A DNA stretch of 44,769 nt from CAYUHC01 sp964444555 (lineage in GTDB: Bacteria; Patescibacteriota; Minisyncoccia; Phycocordibacterales; JACOZG01): the NCBI GenBank assembly GCA_964444555.1, contig CAYUHC010000005.1, forward strand, positions 1 to 44,769, written 5' to 3'. Position numbers and translations under genes: made by a program. This document shows positions 1-6,777 of the stretch, piece by piece; position 1 is the stretch's first letter; each line of letters starts with the position of its first letter. The notes under the pieces were generated by a model. The model saw nothing but the letters and a program-made list of their open reading frames with translations, was not told the DNA's origin and did no database searches.

Positions 1-2
1 AT

Positions 3-803
3 GACGTGTTTTCTGGCGGTGCTAATGTGGGAATTAATGCTACCGCTAAAAATATAATTTGTATTGAAAAAAATCGTTATGTTGTGGATCTTTTGAAATT
101 TATTCAGAAGGAAAACTTTGAAGACTTGAATGAAAATATTGTTGATATTGTCGAAAGATTTGGCTTAAGTCAGAGTTATATCAGAGGGTATGATCACTAT
201 GGTATGGACAGTTCGTCTGGTCTAGGGAAATACAATAAAAATGCATTTTTAAAACTCCGAAGTGAATTTAATAAAGAAAAAACCAGAATTGATTTGTTGT
301 TGGTTCTTGTTCTGTATTCATTCAATAATCAAATAAGGTTTAATTCGACAGGTAGCTTTAACCTACCGGTTGGAAAACGTGATTATAATGGAAGTTCAAG
401 AAAAAATGTTGCTGCATTTAATCAGGTTTCTAATGAAAAAAAGATAGTATTTAGAAATTGTGATTTTAGGGTTATAGATAAGATGTTATTAACAAAAGAT
501 GACTTCCTGTACTTGGATCCACCTTACCTACTTGGTCTAGCAAGTTATAATGAAATGGGTGGTTGGACAGAAAAGGATGAAAAAGATCTGTATGAACTAC
601 TAACAAAACTAGATAAAAAAGATATTAAATTTGCATTATCAAATGTACTAGAGCACAAAGGTAAGACGAATCAAATAATGAAAGATTGGATTAATAAATA
701 TAAATACAAAATCCATAAAATCGATTACGACTATAAAAATTCAAATTACCATTCAACAGCAAAGGGTAACAAGACAATTGAGGTTCTTATTACTAATTAT
801 TAA
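3..803 (+). CDS. D12-class DNA adenine N6-methyltransferase, 5'-truncated
   Basis: Partial gene that enters from the left edge of the window. It starts in frame with the SAM-binding motif I (D-V-F-S-G-G-A-N-V-G-I-N), so only a short N-terminal stretch is missing. The catalytic DPPY motif, typical of N6-adenine methyltransferases, lies at about residue 171 counted from the GTG at base 6. The order FxGG then DPPY fits the alpha (Dam/DpnM-like, D12) class. It ends 23 bases before an AlwI-family endonuclease, so it is most likely the protecting methylase of that restriction-modification system, modifying a GATC-type core; this specificity is inference. The gene is strongly AT-rich compared with the rest of the window, which suggests horizontal transfer. 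Confidence 0.85.
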   Translation, partial: DVFSGGANVGINATAKNIICIEKNRYVVDLLKFIQKENFEDLNENIVDIVERFGLSQSYIRGYDHYGMDSSSGLGKYNKNAFLKLRSEFNKEKTRIDLLLVLVLYSFNNQIRFNSTGSFNLPVGKRDYNGSSRKNVAAFNQVSNEKKIVFRNCDFRVIDKMLLTKDDFLYLDPPYLLGLASYNEMGGWTEKDEKDLYELLTKLDKKDIKFALSNVLEHKGKTNQIMKDWINKYKYKIHKIDYDYKNSNYHSTAKGNKTIEVLITNY

Positions 804-813
804 TTTTTTATGG

Positions 814-819
814 CATAAT
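814..819 (+). promoter_or_regulatory. Extended -10 box of the restriction endonuclease gene
   Basis: TGG-CATAAT lies 7 bases upstream of the ATG at 827, which predicts a transcript starting at or next to the start codon. It gives the endonuclease a promoter separate from the methylase gene. Confidence 0.45.
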
Positions 820-826
820 ATGAGTT

Positions 827-2635
827 ATGTCAAAAGCATGGTCAATTACTACAACCGTTAGAAATCCAGAGAGACTTCGCGATTTTTTGGTTGCATTTAA
901 ACCATTAGAAAATAAGGTATGGAATAATGATACTCAAGAAAGCTATCAGAAACTTCTGATTAAAAACCGTCTATATGGTTTTGGTAATACACAGTTCTAT
1001 AATGGGTTAACTGCTAAAATTATAAAAATAATCAATGACACAGACATAGAGATAAGTGATGATGTCATTGATGAGATTCTAAGATTGAAAGATTATACTG
1101 ATTTCGCAATGCGTGGTCGTCAGTCACTAAATCCGCTTACAAAATTTGGTTTTGTGATTATTCGTGATGGGGTTTTGAAAATTACTGATCTTGGAAAGAA
1201 GCTCATCTCAAGCGAAAAAGACGCTGGTGATGTTTTCTTGAAATCATTTATTAAGTGGCAAATACCAAATCCAGCCAATGATGATTTTGATGATAGCGGC
1301 GACTATGAGGTTGTGCCGTTTGTTGCAACTCTTAAATTAATAAGTGAAGTAAATAAAATTGAGATCGAGCGAGGAGAAAAGCCTAAAGGAATTAGTAAAA
1401 GAGAGTTTTCACTTTTCGTACCATCATTAATTAAATATACTGATATTGAAAATTATGCGAGAAAGATAATTGAGTTGCGTGATTTACAGAAAAGTAAGAC
1501 AAAGCAGGAACGCAAGGAAATACGTGATAATTATCGCAATCAGTTTGCGGTTGAATTTTTAGGGACAAGCGATAAAGCAAAGACTGATAAACTTCTTACA
1601 AATTTACGAGATTATGGTGATAATGCGATTAGATATTTCCGTCTAACAAAATTCATTCGTATTCGTGGTAATGGTTTTTATATTGATCTAGAACCCAATC
1701 GTTACACAGAAATTGAAGCATTGTTTGAGAGTGAGTTTTATAAACCAAAGCAATTTGCTGATAAGGAAGAATATGTAGCTTATATGATAGATGACAATCT
1801 TCCTGCTTTGCCTTGGCAGACAACAGCTAAATTGTCTGAGATTGTTAATAGTGTCTATGCAGATGTAAAAGAATTACAAAACAATCTAGGAATTACTGTT
1901 CTTGATAAGGAAGATATTTCTTCGATGTCTGAAAATGATTTAATGTCTTACATTGATAACTTGCGAGAAACACGCAAAAATCTACAAGAAAGGGATAATC
2001 ATATTAAATCTCAGCCTGTTTCATCGATTACTCAATACATAGAACAACTGGAAAAAATCTTTGAATTTGAAAACCGAGCATTAATGCTCGAGTATCTTTC
2101 AACGATGGGTCTTCATGCACTTAACGATGCAAAGGAAATAAAACCAAATTATCCAGTCGGCGATGATAATGAGCCAACATCAACAGCCCCTGGAGGTGTG
2201 GCAGATATCGAGTGTTTTTATGAGGATTTCAATATGATCTGTGAAGTTACCATGTTGAATGGTCGTGACCAGTGGTTTAATGAAGGTCAACCAGTTATGA
2301 GACACCTACGTGATTTTGAGAATTCAAATAGAAATGCCTATTGTATTTTTATTGCACCAACGATTCATCCCGATAGCGCTGAAACTTTCCATGTTGCGAA
2401 CACAATAGGTTATAAAGGTAGTAAACAAAAAATTGCACCGATTACGATTAAACAATTTGTTGAATTGCTAAAGACGCTTAAGCAAATGCGTGAAGAAAAT
2501 AAACATTTTACACATAATAATTTGAAAAGCTTGGTGGATAATATTGCTGAAAGTGCCAACAACATCAATTCTGATGAGTGGATTGCTAATACTCAGAGTG
2601 TCATAAATTCTTGGTCTGCTGATTTGGTGAGATAA
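827..2635 (+). CDS. AlwI-family type IIS restriction endonuclease
   Basis: 602 residues. The N-terminus (S-K-A-W-S-I-T-T-T-V-R-N-P-E-R) and overall layout match the AlwI / N.BspD6I family, which cuts a few bases outside an asymmetric site (GGATC for AlwI, GAGTC for BstNBI relatives). A PD-(D/E)XK-type catalytic set is visible as E422, D460, E473 and E486. The spacing between these (38, 13, 13) equals the spacing I recall for E418/D456/E469/E482 in N.BspD6I, so the enzyme looks intact. Residues 1 to about 300 would be the DNA-recognition part and the C-terminal third the cleavage domain. It follows a D12 methylase and forms an R-M pair. The -10 box CATAAT ends 7 bases before the ATG and there is no Shine-Dalgarno sequence. 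Confidence 0.88.
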   Translation: MSKAWSITTTVRNPERLRDFLVAFKPLENKVWNNDTQESYQKLLIKNRLYGFGNTQFYNGLTAKIIKIINDTDIEISDDVIDEILRLKDYTDFAMRGRQSLNPLTKFGFVIIRDGVLKITDLGKKLISSEKDAGDVFLKSFIKWQIPNPANDDFDDSGDYEVVPFVATLKLISEVNKIEIERGEKPKGISKREFSLFVPSLIKYTDIENYARKIIELRDLQKSKTKQERKEIRDNYRNQFAVEFLGTSDKAKTDKLLTNLRDYGDNAIRYFRLTKFIRIRGNGFYIDLEPNRYTEIEALFESEFYKPKQFADKEEYVAYMIDDNLPALPWQTTAKLSEIVNSVYADVKELQNNLGITVLDKEDISSMSENDLMSYIDNLRETRKNLQERDNHIKSQPVSSITQYIEQLEKIFEFENRALMLEYLSTMGLHALNDAKEIKPNYPVGDDNEPTSTAPGGVADIECFYEDFNMICEVTMLNGRDQWFNEGQPVMRHLRDFENSNRNAYCIFIAPTIHPDSAETFHVANTIGYKGSKQKIAPITIKQFVELLKTLKQMREENKHFTHNNLKSLVDNIAESANNINSDEWIANTQSVINSWSADLVR

Positions 2636-2646
2636 AAAAAATCCAC

Positions 2647-2662
2647 TGAAATGCTAGCGGGA
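2647..2662. repeat. Inverted repeat arm 1 (partner at 2981-2996)
   Basis: TGAAATGCTAGCGGGA, a perfect 16-base match to the reverse complement of 2981-2996. Imperfect pairing continues outward (TCC and A-rich). On the minus strand this arm is followed by a run of eight T, so it lies at the likely 3' end of the minus-strand transcript carrying the small gene at 2679-2843. Confidence 0.8.
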
Positions 2663-2678
2663 AAAGTTTAATGGCTAA

Positions 2679-2843
2679 CTACTTCTTGTGTTTTGTCTTA
2701 TCGACAAGCACAAATGTTTTCGCTTTGCCTCCGTAAGGAGGAACACGATCACCTCTAGACAATGTAATCTCGAGAGTTTTTGTCCCCTCTACTTTATACT
2801 GACCAGATTTTTTAGCAGTGCCACCTGTTTTGACTTTTGTCAT
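2679..2843 (-). CDS. Small basic protein of 54 residues, YjzC-like (tentative)
   Basis: The minus-strand reading frame begins MTKVKTGGTAKKSGQYKVEG and ends VLVDKTKHKK. It is rich in Lys, Thr and Gly, with the pattern K-S-G-Q-Y, then E-I-T-L-S-R-G-D-R-V-P-P. This resembles the small YjzC-type proteins found in many bacteria and mobile regions, but that assignment is from memory only. No clear Shine-Dalgarno sequence precedes the ATG. An extended -10 (TGT-TATAAT, minus strand, 3013-3018) lies about 170 bases upstream, and a T8 run follows the stop. The unit is enclosed by the 16-bp inverted repeat. It is convergent with the endonuclease gene and lies within the AT-rich island. Function unknown. 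Confidence 0.6.
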   Translation of the reverse strand: MTKVKTGGTAKKSGQYKVEGTKTLEITLSRGDRVPPYGGKAKTFVLVDKTKHKK

Positions 2844-2904
2844 TGCAGTTGATTGCTTAATTCTAATAATTCAGAGGCTTATCGACACTCTCGCCCCCGC
2901 CTCA

Positions 2905-2945
2905 ATACTCATAAAAGTACTAAGGAGGGGGAGGAGGATAATGTA
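2905..2945 (-). other. Hairpin in the leader of the small minus-strand gene
   Basis: On the minus strand CCTTAGTACT pairs with AGTATTGAGG around a TTTATG loop, giving a 10-bp stem with G-U pairs. It is flanked by a CCCCC/GGGGG pairing. It lies between the TATAAT at 3013-3018 and the start codon at 2843, so it would form in the mRNA leader. Confidence 0.5.
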
Positions 2946-2980
2946 ATCCCCTAAAGGATAAAATTCGGCACCCAGACTAT

Positions 2981-2996
2981 CCCGCTAGCATTTCAA
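2981..2996. repeat. Inverted repeat arm 2 (partner at 2647-2662)
   Basis: TCCCGCTAGCATTTCA, the exact reverse complement of arm 1. On the minus strand it lies about 15 bases downstream of a predicted -10 box, so it would be at the 5' end of the transcript whose 3' end carries arm 1. Confidence 0.8.
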
Positions 2997-3012
2997 AGGA
3001 CTTTATACTGGC

Positions 3013-3018
3013 ATTATA
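3013..3018 (-). promoter_or_regulatory. Extended -10 box on the minus strand
   Basis: Read on the minus strand as TGT-TATAAT, a consensus extended -10 hexamer. Transcription would start near 3006 and run into inverted repeat arm 2, the leader hairpin and the 54-residue gene. No convincing -35 is seen. Confidence 0.5.
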
Positions 3019-3025
3019 ACAAAAT

Positions 3026-3197
3026 TTACTGCAAACAGGGAATCGAATAATCCACCTCGTTTTTACCCCTATTGGACTCTTGATGAGGTGTCTCAAACCA
3101 TTCTGGATGAACTTTGTAGATAGCCCGTAATTCCTGTATACTTTTATCAATAATAGCGAAGTTAAGCCGTCTTTTCGGTTCAAACTTCGGGACATCG
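3026..3197 (-). pseudogene. Possible decayed coding fragment, unidentified
   Basis: In one minus-strand frame there is an open, protein-like stretch with no convincing start (about 55 codons, V-P-K-F-E-P-K-R-R-L-N-F-A-I-I-D-K down to S-I-P-C-L-Q and a stop at 3026). A second frame here gives a 93-codon ORF that looks less protein-like. I cannot name a family. Its position among mobile-element debris suggests a remnant of an integrated element. Low confidence. Confidence 0.25.
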
Positions 3198-3256
3198 TCC
3201 CCGCAGTGAACGAAGTGAACGGAGGGGGTTTGTAGGAGGCCGCAACCGCGGACGAC

Positions 3257-3274
3257 ATCTCTCCCTCTCCGCCA
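3257..3274 (+). other. tRNA-Ser 3'-end-like segment, possible attachment-site scar
   Basis: ATCTCTCCCTCTCCGCCA resembles the 3' end of a bacterial tRNA-Ser (acceptor strand ending in CCA), but the preceding bases do not fold into a full tRNA. Such fragments are left when elements integrate at tRNA 3' ends. Within this island it could be one edge of an insertion. This is a resemblance only. Confidence 0.25.
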
Positions 3275-3332
3275 AGAGAACTAAGTATCGGAGTGACCCG
3301 AGTACTTATTGAAGAGTAGAATATTAATACCT

Positions 3333-4307
3333 ATGCCTAGAAAGAGGAAAATCGGCTCAATAAAGTCTGAACTCTTAGAGAAATCAAAGGAGTCGATATT
3401 GGCTGCTGTGCAAATATTCAATAATCCTAATATTCACTTTAAATCAGAGTCTTTCATAGTTTTAGCAATTATTTCGTGGACATACCTTCTTCATGCATAT
3501 TACAGGGAAAAGAAAATCGAATATCGATACTTTGAGCAAGCTGGACAACGGAAGAAGTTTCATCTTACAAAAAATGGAGCTTATAAATATTGGGAACTGG
3601 AAAGGTGTATAAATGAAAGAAAATCACCAATTGATAAAACAACAACCGCAAACCTTATGTTTTTAATTGGCCTAAGGCACGAGATAGAGCACCAAATGAC
3701 AACAAGGATTGATGATCTGTTGAGTGCGAGATTTCAGGCGTGTTGCATAAATTACAACACTTATCTTAAAAAGCTTTTTCCGAAAATTGATGGTATAGAT
3801 AGCTATCTTTCTTTCAGTCTACAGTTCACTTCTTTGAGTGAAAACCAGATTGATCAGATGAAAGATTATAAGGATTTACCAGCCCATATTACCTCATATG
3901 TAAAATCTTACGACGATACTCTTAGCGAAGAAGATTTTAATGACAGTAAGTTCTCTTATCGTGTGCTTTTTGTTCCTAAAACTGCAAATCGCAAAGGTCA
4001 GGCTGATAAGGTTATTGAATTTGTTGATCCAAAATCAGACATCGCTAAAGGTCTAAGTAAAGAATATTGGGCCATCAAGGATCGTGAAAAGCCCAAATAT
4101 TTACCGTCGACTCTTTGTAAGGAAATTCAGAAATTAGGCTATCCAAAATTCACAATTAATGAACACTCAAAGTTATGGAAATTAGAAGGGGCCAAAAATC
4201 CTTCGAAGGGTTACGGTGTACAACTTGAAAAGACTTGGTATTGGTATGAGAATTGGTTTGAATTCGTAAAATCCTACTGTAAGAAAAATAGGATGAAATA
4301 CTCTTAG
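3333..4307 (+). CDS. DUF3644 domain protein with HEPN-like R-x4-H motif
   Basis: The ATG at 3333 (MPRKRKIG...) is preferred over the upstream TTG at 3309, because the N-terminus then matches what I recall of DUF3644 proteins; this gives 324 residues. The N-terminal half is helical with L-E-K-S-K-E-S and the segment S-W-T-Y-L-L-H-A-Y-Y-R. The motif G-L-R-H-E-I-E-H-Q contains R-x4-H, the signature of HEPN-type RNases and nucleic-acid-binding proteins. The C-terminal part (about residues 255-320) looks like a winged-helix module ending in a W-Y-W-Y-E-N-W stretch. It is AT-rich and sits beside an R-M system and recombinase debris, so a role in phage or plasmid defence is plausible. The family call is fairly firm; the function is inference. 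Confidence 0.75.
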   Translation: MPRKRKIGSIKSELLEKSKESILAAVQIFNNPNIHFKSESFIVLAIISWTYLLHAYYREKKIEYRYFEQAGQRKKFHLTKNGAYKYWELERCINERKSPIDKTTTANLMFLIGLRHEIEHQMTTRIDDLLSARFQACCINYNTYLKKLFPKIDGIDSYLSFSLQFTSLSENQIDQMKDYKDLPAHITSYVKSYDDTLSEEDFNDSKFSYRVLFVPKTANRKGQADKVIEFVDPKSDIAKGLSKEYWAIKDREKPKYLPSTLCKEIQKLGYPKFTINEHSKLWKLEGAKNPSKGYGVQLEKTWYWYENWFEFVKSYCKKNRMKYS

Positions 4308-4447
4308 CTTAAGAGTATTAACGACTTATCCTTATATTCAGTTCGCGATCTCAGGTTCGCCAATAATTCTCGTTTCTCAACAGTCGATCCTTCTTTCAAA
4401 ATATACTTCGCATAGTTCCTGATATCTGTTTCTGTATCGGTCTTTAT
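4304..4447 (-). pseudogene. C-terminal remnant of a site-specific (serine-type) recombinase
   Basis: A minus-strand frame of about 47 codons reads D-T-E-T-D-I-R-N-Y-A-K-Y-I-L-K-E-G, then E-K-R-E-L-L-A-N-L and D-K-S-L-I-L-L-S, then a stop. This is the kind of C-terminal tail I associate with large serine recombinases common in CPR mobile elements. Stops (TGA, TAG) directly upstream in frame and the lack of any catalytic domain show it is a fragment. It overlaps the end of the DUF3644 gene by 4 bases and marks the right side of the AT-rich island. Family identity is from memory of tail sequences. Confidence 0.5.
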
Positions 4448-4478
4448 CTATCACCGCCCGTCCTGGGTGCCTGAACTT

Positions 4479-4505
4479 GGCCGGCCAGCGCCGGCCATTT
4501 TTGTG
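4479..4505 (+). terminator. Rho-independent terminator at the island edge
   Basis: GGCCGGC-CAGC-GCCGGCC, a perfect 7-bp GC stem with a 4-base loop, is followed by ATTTTT. It points along the plus strand, about 170 bases after the DUF3644 gene, at the point where base composition turns GC-rich. Confidence 0.75.
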
Positions 4506-4564
4506 TTTGCGCCAAAGTGTCGCGTTAATGACTTTTTAATAAAGTTTTGAGAGAATGGCGGGAT

Positions 4565-4693
4565 ATGAAAAATTTAAAATATTCGATTGAGATTGCGGCA
4601 CCGCGGGAAAGGGTTTGGCGGACGATGCTTGAGGATGCCACCTATCGTGAGTGGCCCAAGGCCTTGGCCGCGCTCAAAGCTCTACTTCATTAA
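4565..4693 (+). pseudogene. Truncated SRPBCC/AHSA1-like domain fragment
   Basis: The 42-codon frame starts M-K-N-L-K-Y-S-I-E-I-A-A-P-R-E-R-V-W and continues D-A-T-Y-R-E-W. This matches the first strand and helix of SRPBCC (START-like, AHSA1) ligand-binding proteins. Those are normally about 140 residues, but this frame stops at residue 42 after an unrelated Ala/Leu-rich tail. The rest of the fold is not found downstream. It is best read as a remnant at the junction between the AT-rich island and the host-like sequence. Confidence 0.5.
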
Positions 4694-4700
4694 ACGTCCA

Positions 4701-4729
4701 TTCTGGCGGTTCATGATTTCTGGTATAAT
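4701..4729 (+). promoter_or_regulatory. Promoter of the anchored DUF7282-like gene
   Basis: TTCTGG, a 17-base spacer and TATAAT. The start codon at 4760 lies about 30 bases after the -10 box, so this gene has a normal short leader. Confidence 0.5.
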
Positions 4730-4759
4730 AGAGGTTATTAACAGCTTAATTTTATTGAT

Positions 4760-5266
4760 ATGGAACCCAACGAGACGGGCGCACGTAAGGTAGTGATCGG
4801 GATTGTGGTGGTAATTATTATCGCGATTGGCGCGATTGTGTGGCTCTCGACTCGCGACGGCGCTAACGATAACTCCGCGGCGGTGGGTAGTGCCTTCGAT
4901 CGCGCGGCCGCGATCCGGGCTGGCCGGACGGCGACGATCACGGTTGGCTCACAGTTGCCAGCGGCGAGCGTCTACGTTTCGCAGGTTGATTTGCCAGAGG
5001 GCGGCTGGGTGGTTGTCCGTCGCAACGATAGCGGCGTCGTCGGCTCAGTGATCGGCGCTGGCTACTTTGACGCCAACACTCGAGCGGGTACGATTGATCT
5101 GATCGAGAAGTTGGAGGAGGGCAAAAACTATTTTGTGGAGTTGTATGCCGATAACGGCGATGACCGCTTTAGCGTCGTGGAGGATGCTCTCTTGGAGGGT
5201 CCAGATGGCAATCCGCTTCGCGTCACCTTTTTGGCGACCGAAAATCTTCCCGAGATCAAGGGCTAA
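4760..5266 (+). CDS. Membrane-anchored extracytoplasmic protein, DUF7282-like
   Basis: 168 residues. Residues 10-28 form one strong transmembrane helix rich in Ile and Val, after a short charged N-terminus (M-E-P-N-E-T-G-A-R-K), so most of the protein lies outside the membrane. The rest resembles DUF7282 beta-sandwich domains: V-S-Q-V-D-L-P-E-G-G-W-V-V-V, then V-I-G-A-G-Y-F and L-E-E-G-K-N-Y-F-V-E-L-Y-A-D-N-G. Such domains occur in surface proteins. It is convergent with the DoxX-like gene, with a 4-base overlap of the two 3' ends. The biochemical role is unknown. Confidence 0.7.
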   Translation: MEPNETGARKVVIGIVVVIIIAIGAIVWLSTRDGANDNSAAVGSAFDRAAAIRAGRTATITVGSQLPAASVYVSQVDLPEGGWVVVRRNDSGVVGSVIGAGYFDANTRAGTIDLIEKLEEGKNYFVELYADNGDDRFSVVEDALLEGPDGNPLRVTFLATENLPEIKG

Positions 5267-5712
5267 CGACGATTTAGTGGTTCTAAGTGACCAGCCACCG
5301 AAAGCGCCAGTGCTGCTAGCACGGCGTTTTTGATTATGTATTGACCTTCGAGCGTGGGGATCCAGTTGCTTTGCCAAGTGAGGGAGGGGAGGAGGAAGAG
5401 GGGCATCGCCGTGACGACGAGATGGGGCGCCACTAAGAGGATGGCGACACGTTCGAGTCGGGGGATGAGGAAGGCGATGGCAATCGCTACCTCCCACCAG
5501 CCGAGAATAATAATAAATTGACCAAAGGTGAGAAAGGGCAAAGTTTTTTCGAGCAGGGCGTCGACGAGCGGGTTGGCGGGACTGGCGCCAATTAATTTTA
5601 GGATGCCAAACCAGCCATAGACCAGCGCCAAGGCCAGGCGAGCCAGGAGGAGTCCGTGGTGATTAGCAAAGCTGATGACGTGCCGATCCAGTCGGAGAAG
5701 TGATCTAAACAT
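5263..5712 (-). CDS. DoxX-like integral membrane protein
   Basis: 149 residues with four hydrophobic helices (about residues 20-40, 65-85, 88-105 and 125-142). The layout matches the DoxX family: R-L-A-L-A-L-V-Y-G-W-F-G-I-L-K-L in helix 1, then a loop with N-P-L-V-D-A-L-L-E-K-T-L-P-F and I-L-G-W-W-E-V in helix 2. DoxX proteins are small quinone- or thiol-linked membrane proteins in oxidative-stress or respiratory settings, but the exact role of this branch is unknown. It is transcribed away from gap, with which it shares a palindromic -10 region. Confidence 0.7.
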   Translation of the reverse strand: MFRSLLRLDRHVISFANHHGLLLARLALALVYGWFGILKLIGASPANPLVDALLEKTLPFLTFGQFIIILGWWEVAIAIAFLIPRLERVAILLVAPHLVVTAMPLFLLPSLTWQSNWIPTLEGQYIIKNAVLAALALSVAGHLEPLNRR

Positions 5713-5727
5713 GGAGCGTTAAATGTT

Positions 5728-5746
5728 TGATGATATAATATCATCA
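5728..5746. promoter_or_regulatory. Palindromic divergent -10 region between the DoxX-like gene and gap
   Basis: TGATGATAT-A-ATATCATCA, two perfect 9-base arms around one base. The plus strand contains the extended -10 TGA-TATAAT (5734-5739), which ends 6 bases before the gap ATG. The minus strand offers TATTAT for the DoxX-like gene. The palindrome reaches the first base of the gap start codon and could be an operator; that is inference. Confidence 0.55.
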
Positions 5747-6774
5747 TGTCTACTAAAGCTAAAGTGGCGATTAACGGTCTGGGGCGGATCGGTCGCGCCT
5801 TTCTTAAAGTCGCCCTCACTAAACCAGAGTTGCAAGTGGTAGCGATTAATGATTTGGGAGATTTGGAGAACCTGGCTTACTTATTGCGTTACGATAGTGC
5901 CTATGGTCGCTCGGGTTTGACGGTGGAGGTGCGGCCCGGCGAGTTGATGATTAATGGTCAGGTTATTAAATTTTTTCAGCAAAAGGATCCTACGCAGTTG
6001 CCGTGGGGGCAATTAGGGATTGATGTGGTCGTTGAGTCGACGGGCTTTTTTGATAGTTACGACAAGGCCAAGGCCCACATTGATGCGGGCGCGCATAAGG
6101 TAGTGGTCTCGGCGCCAGTTAAGGGTACGCCCGTGCCGGGGATTAGCGGCGCGACGGTGTTGATGGGCATTAATGAGTCTGAGTTGGCACGTTGCCAGAT
6201 CACCTCTAACGCTTCGTGCACGACTAACGCCGCCTCGCCCGTGATCCAGATTATGAATGAGACTTTGGGAGTGGAGAAGGCGATCCTCTCAACCGTCCAC
6301 GCCTACACCGCTACGCAACGTCTAGTTGATTCGCCGGATGCTAAGGACTATCGCCGCGGCCGCGCCGCGGCTCACAACGTGATCCCGTCAACGACGGGCG
6401 CGGCGATCTCGGTGACGGAAGTGATCCCCAGTCTTAAGGGTAAGTTTGATGGCATTTCTTTGCGCGTGCCGGTGATCACTGGTTCGATCGCGGACGTGAC
6501 CTTTATTAGCAAGCGGCGCACGAGCGCCGAGGAGGTCAATAAGCTTTTGGCGGAGGCGGCGGCCACGCCACGCTGGCGCGATCTCTTGCTCGTCAGTAAT
6601 GAACCGTTAGTCTCGAGTGACATTGTTGGTCTCTCTTACGCGGCGATTGTGGACGCGGAGTTTACGATGGTGGTGGACGGCAATCTCGTAAAGGTTTTGT
6701 CTTGGTACGATAACGAGATGGGGTATACGCACACGCTGGTGCGGCATGTGATCGAGACGGCTGGCGTTAAATAA
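5746..6774 (+). CDS. gap: Glyceraldehyde-3-phosphate dehydrogenase, type I
   Basis: 342 residues. It converts glyceraldehyde 3-phosphate, phosphate and NAD+ to 1,3-bisphosphoglycerate in the cytosol. The Rossmann motif I-N-G-L-G-R-I-G-R is at the N-terminus and A-I-N-D follows the second strand, which favours NAD. The catalytic cysteine is C158 in S-N-A-S-C-T-T-N and the base is H185 in S-T-V-H-A-Y, the usual spacing of 27. The second Cys usual after T-T-N is Ala here, which is tolerated. It is the first gene of an operon with rpiB, rpe-like and split transketolase genes, joining pentose phosphate conversion to lower glycolysis. Its -10 box lies 6 bases before the ATG. Confidence 0.97.
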   Translation: MSTKAKVAINGLGRIGRAFLKVALTKPELQVVAINDLGDLENLAYLLRYDSAYGRSGLTVEVRPGELMINGQVIKFFQQKDPTQLPWGQLGIDVVVESTGFFDSYDKAKAHIDAGAHKVVVSAPVKGTPVPGISGATVLMGINESELARCQITSNASCTTNAASPVIQIMNETLGVEKAILSTVHAYTATQRLVDSPDAKDYRRGRAAAHNVIPSTTGAAISVTEVIPSLKGKFDGISLRVPVITGSIADVTFISKRRTSAEEVNKLLAEAAATPRWRDLLLVSNEPLVSSDIVGLSYAAIVDAEFTMVVDGNLVKVLSWYDNEMGYTHTLVRHVIETAGVK

Positions 6775-6777
6775 TTT

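Noticed and set aside
2977..3258. 93-codon minus-strand ORF
   Set aside because: Composition and pattern are not protein-like, it crosses the repeat arm and the predicted promoter, and another frame in the same stretch looks more like a coding remnant.
5045..5497. 150-codon minus-strand ORF across the convergent gene ends
   Set aside because: Overlaps two better supported genes in other frames and is low in complexity.
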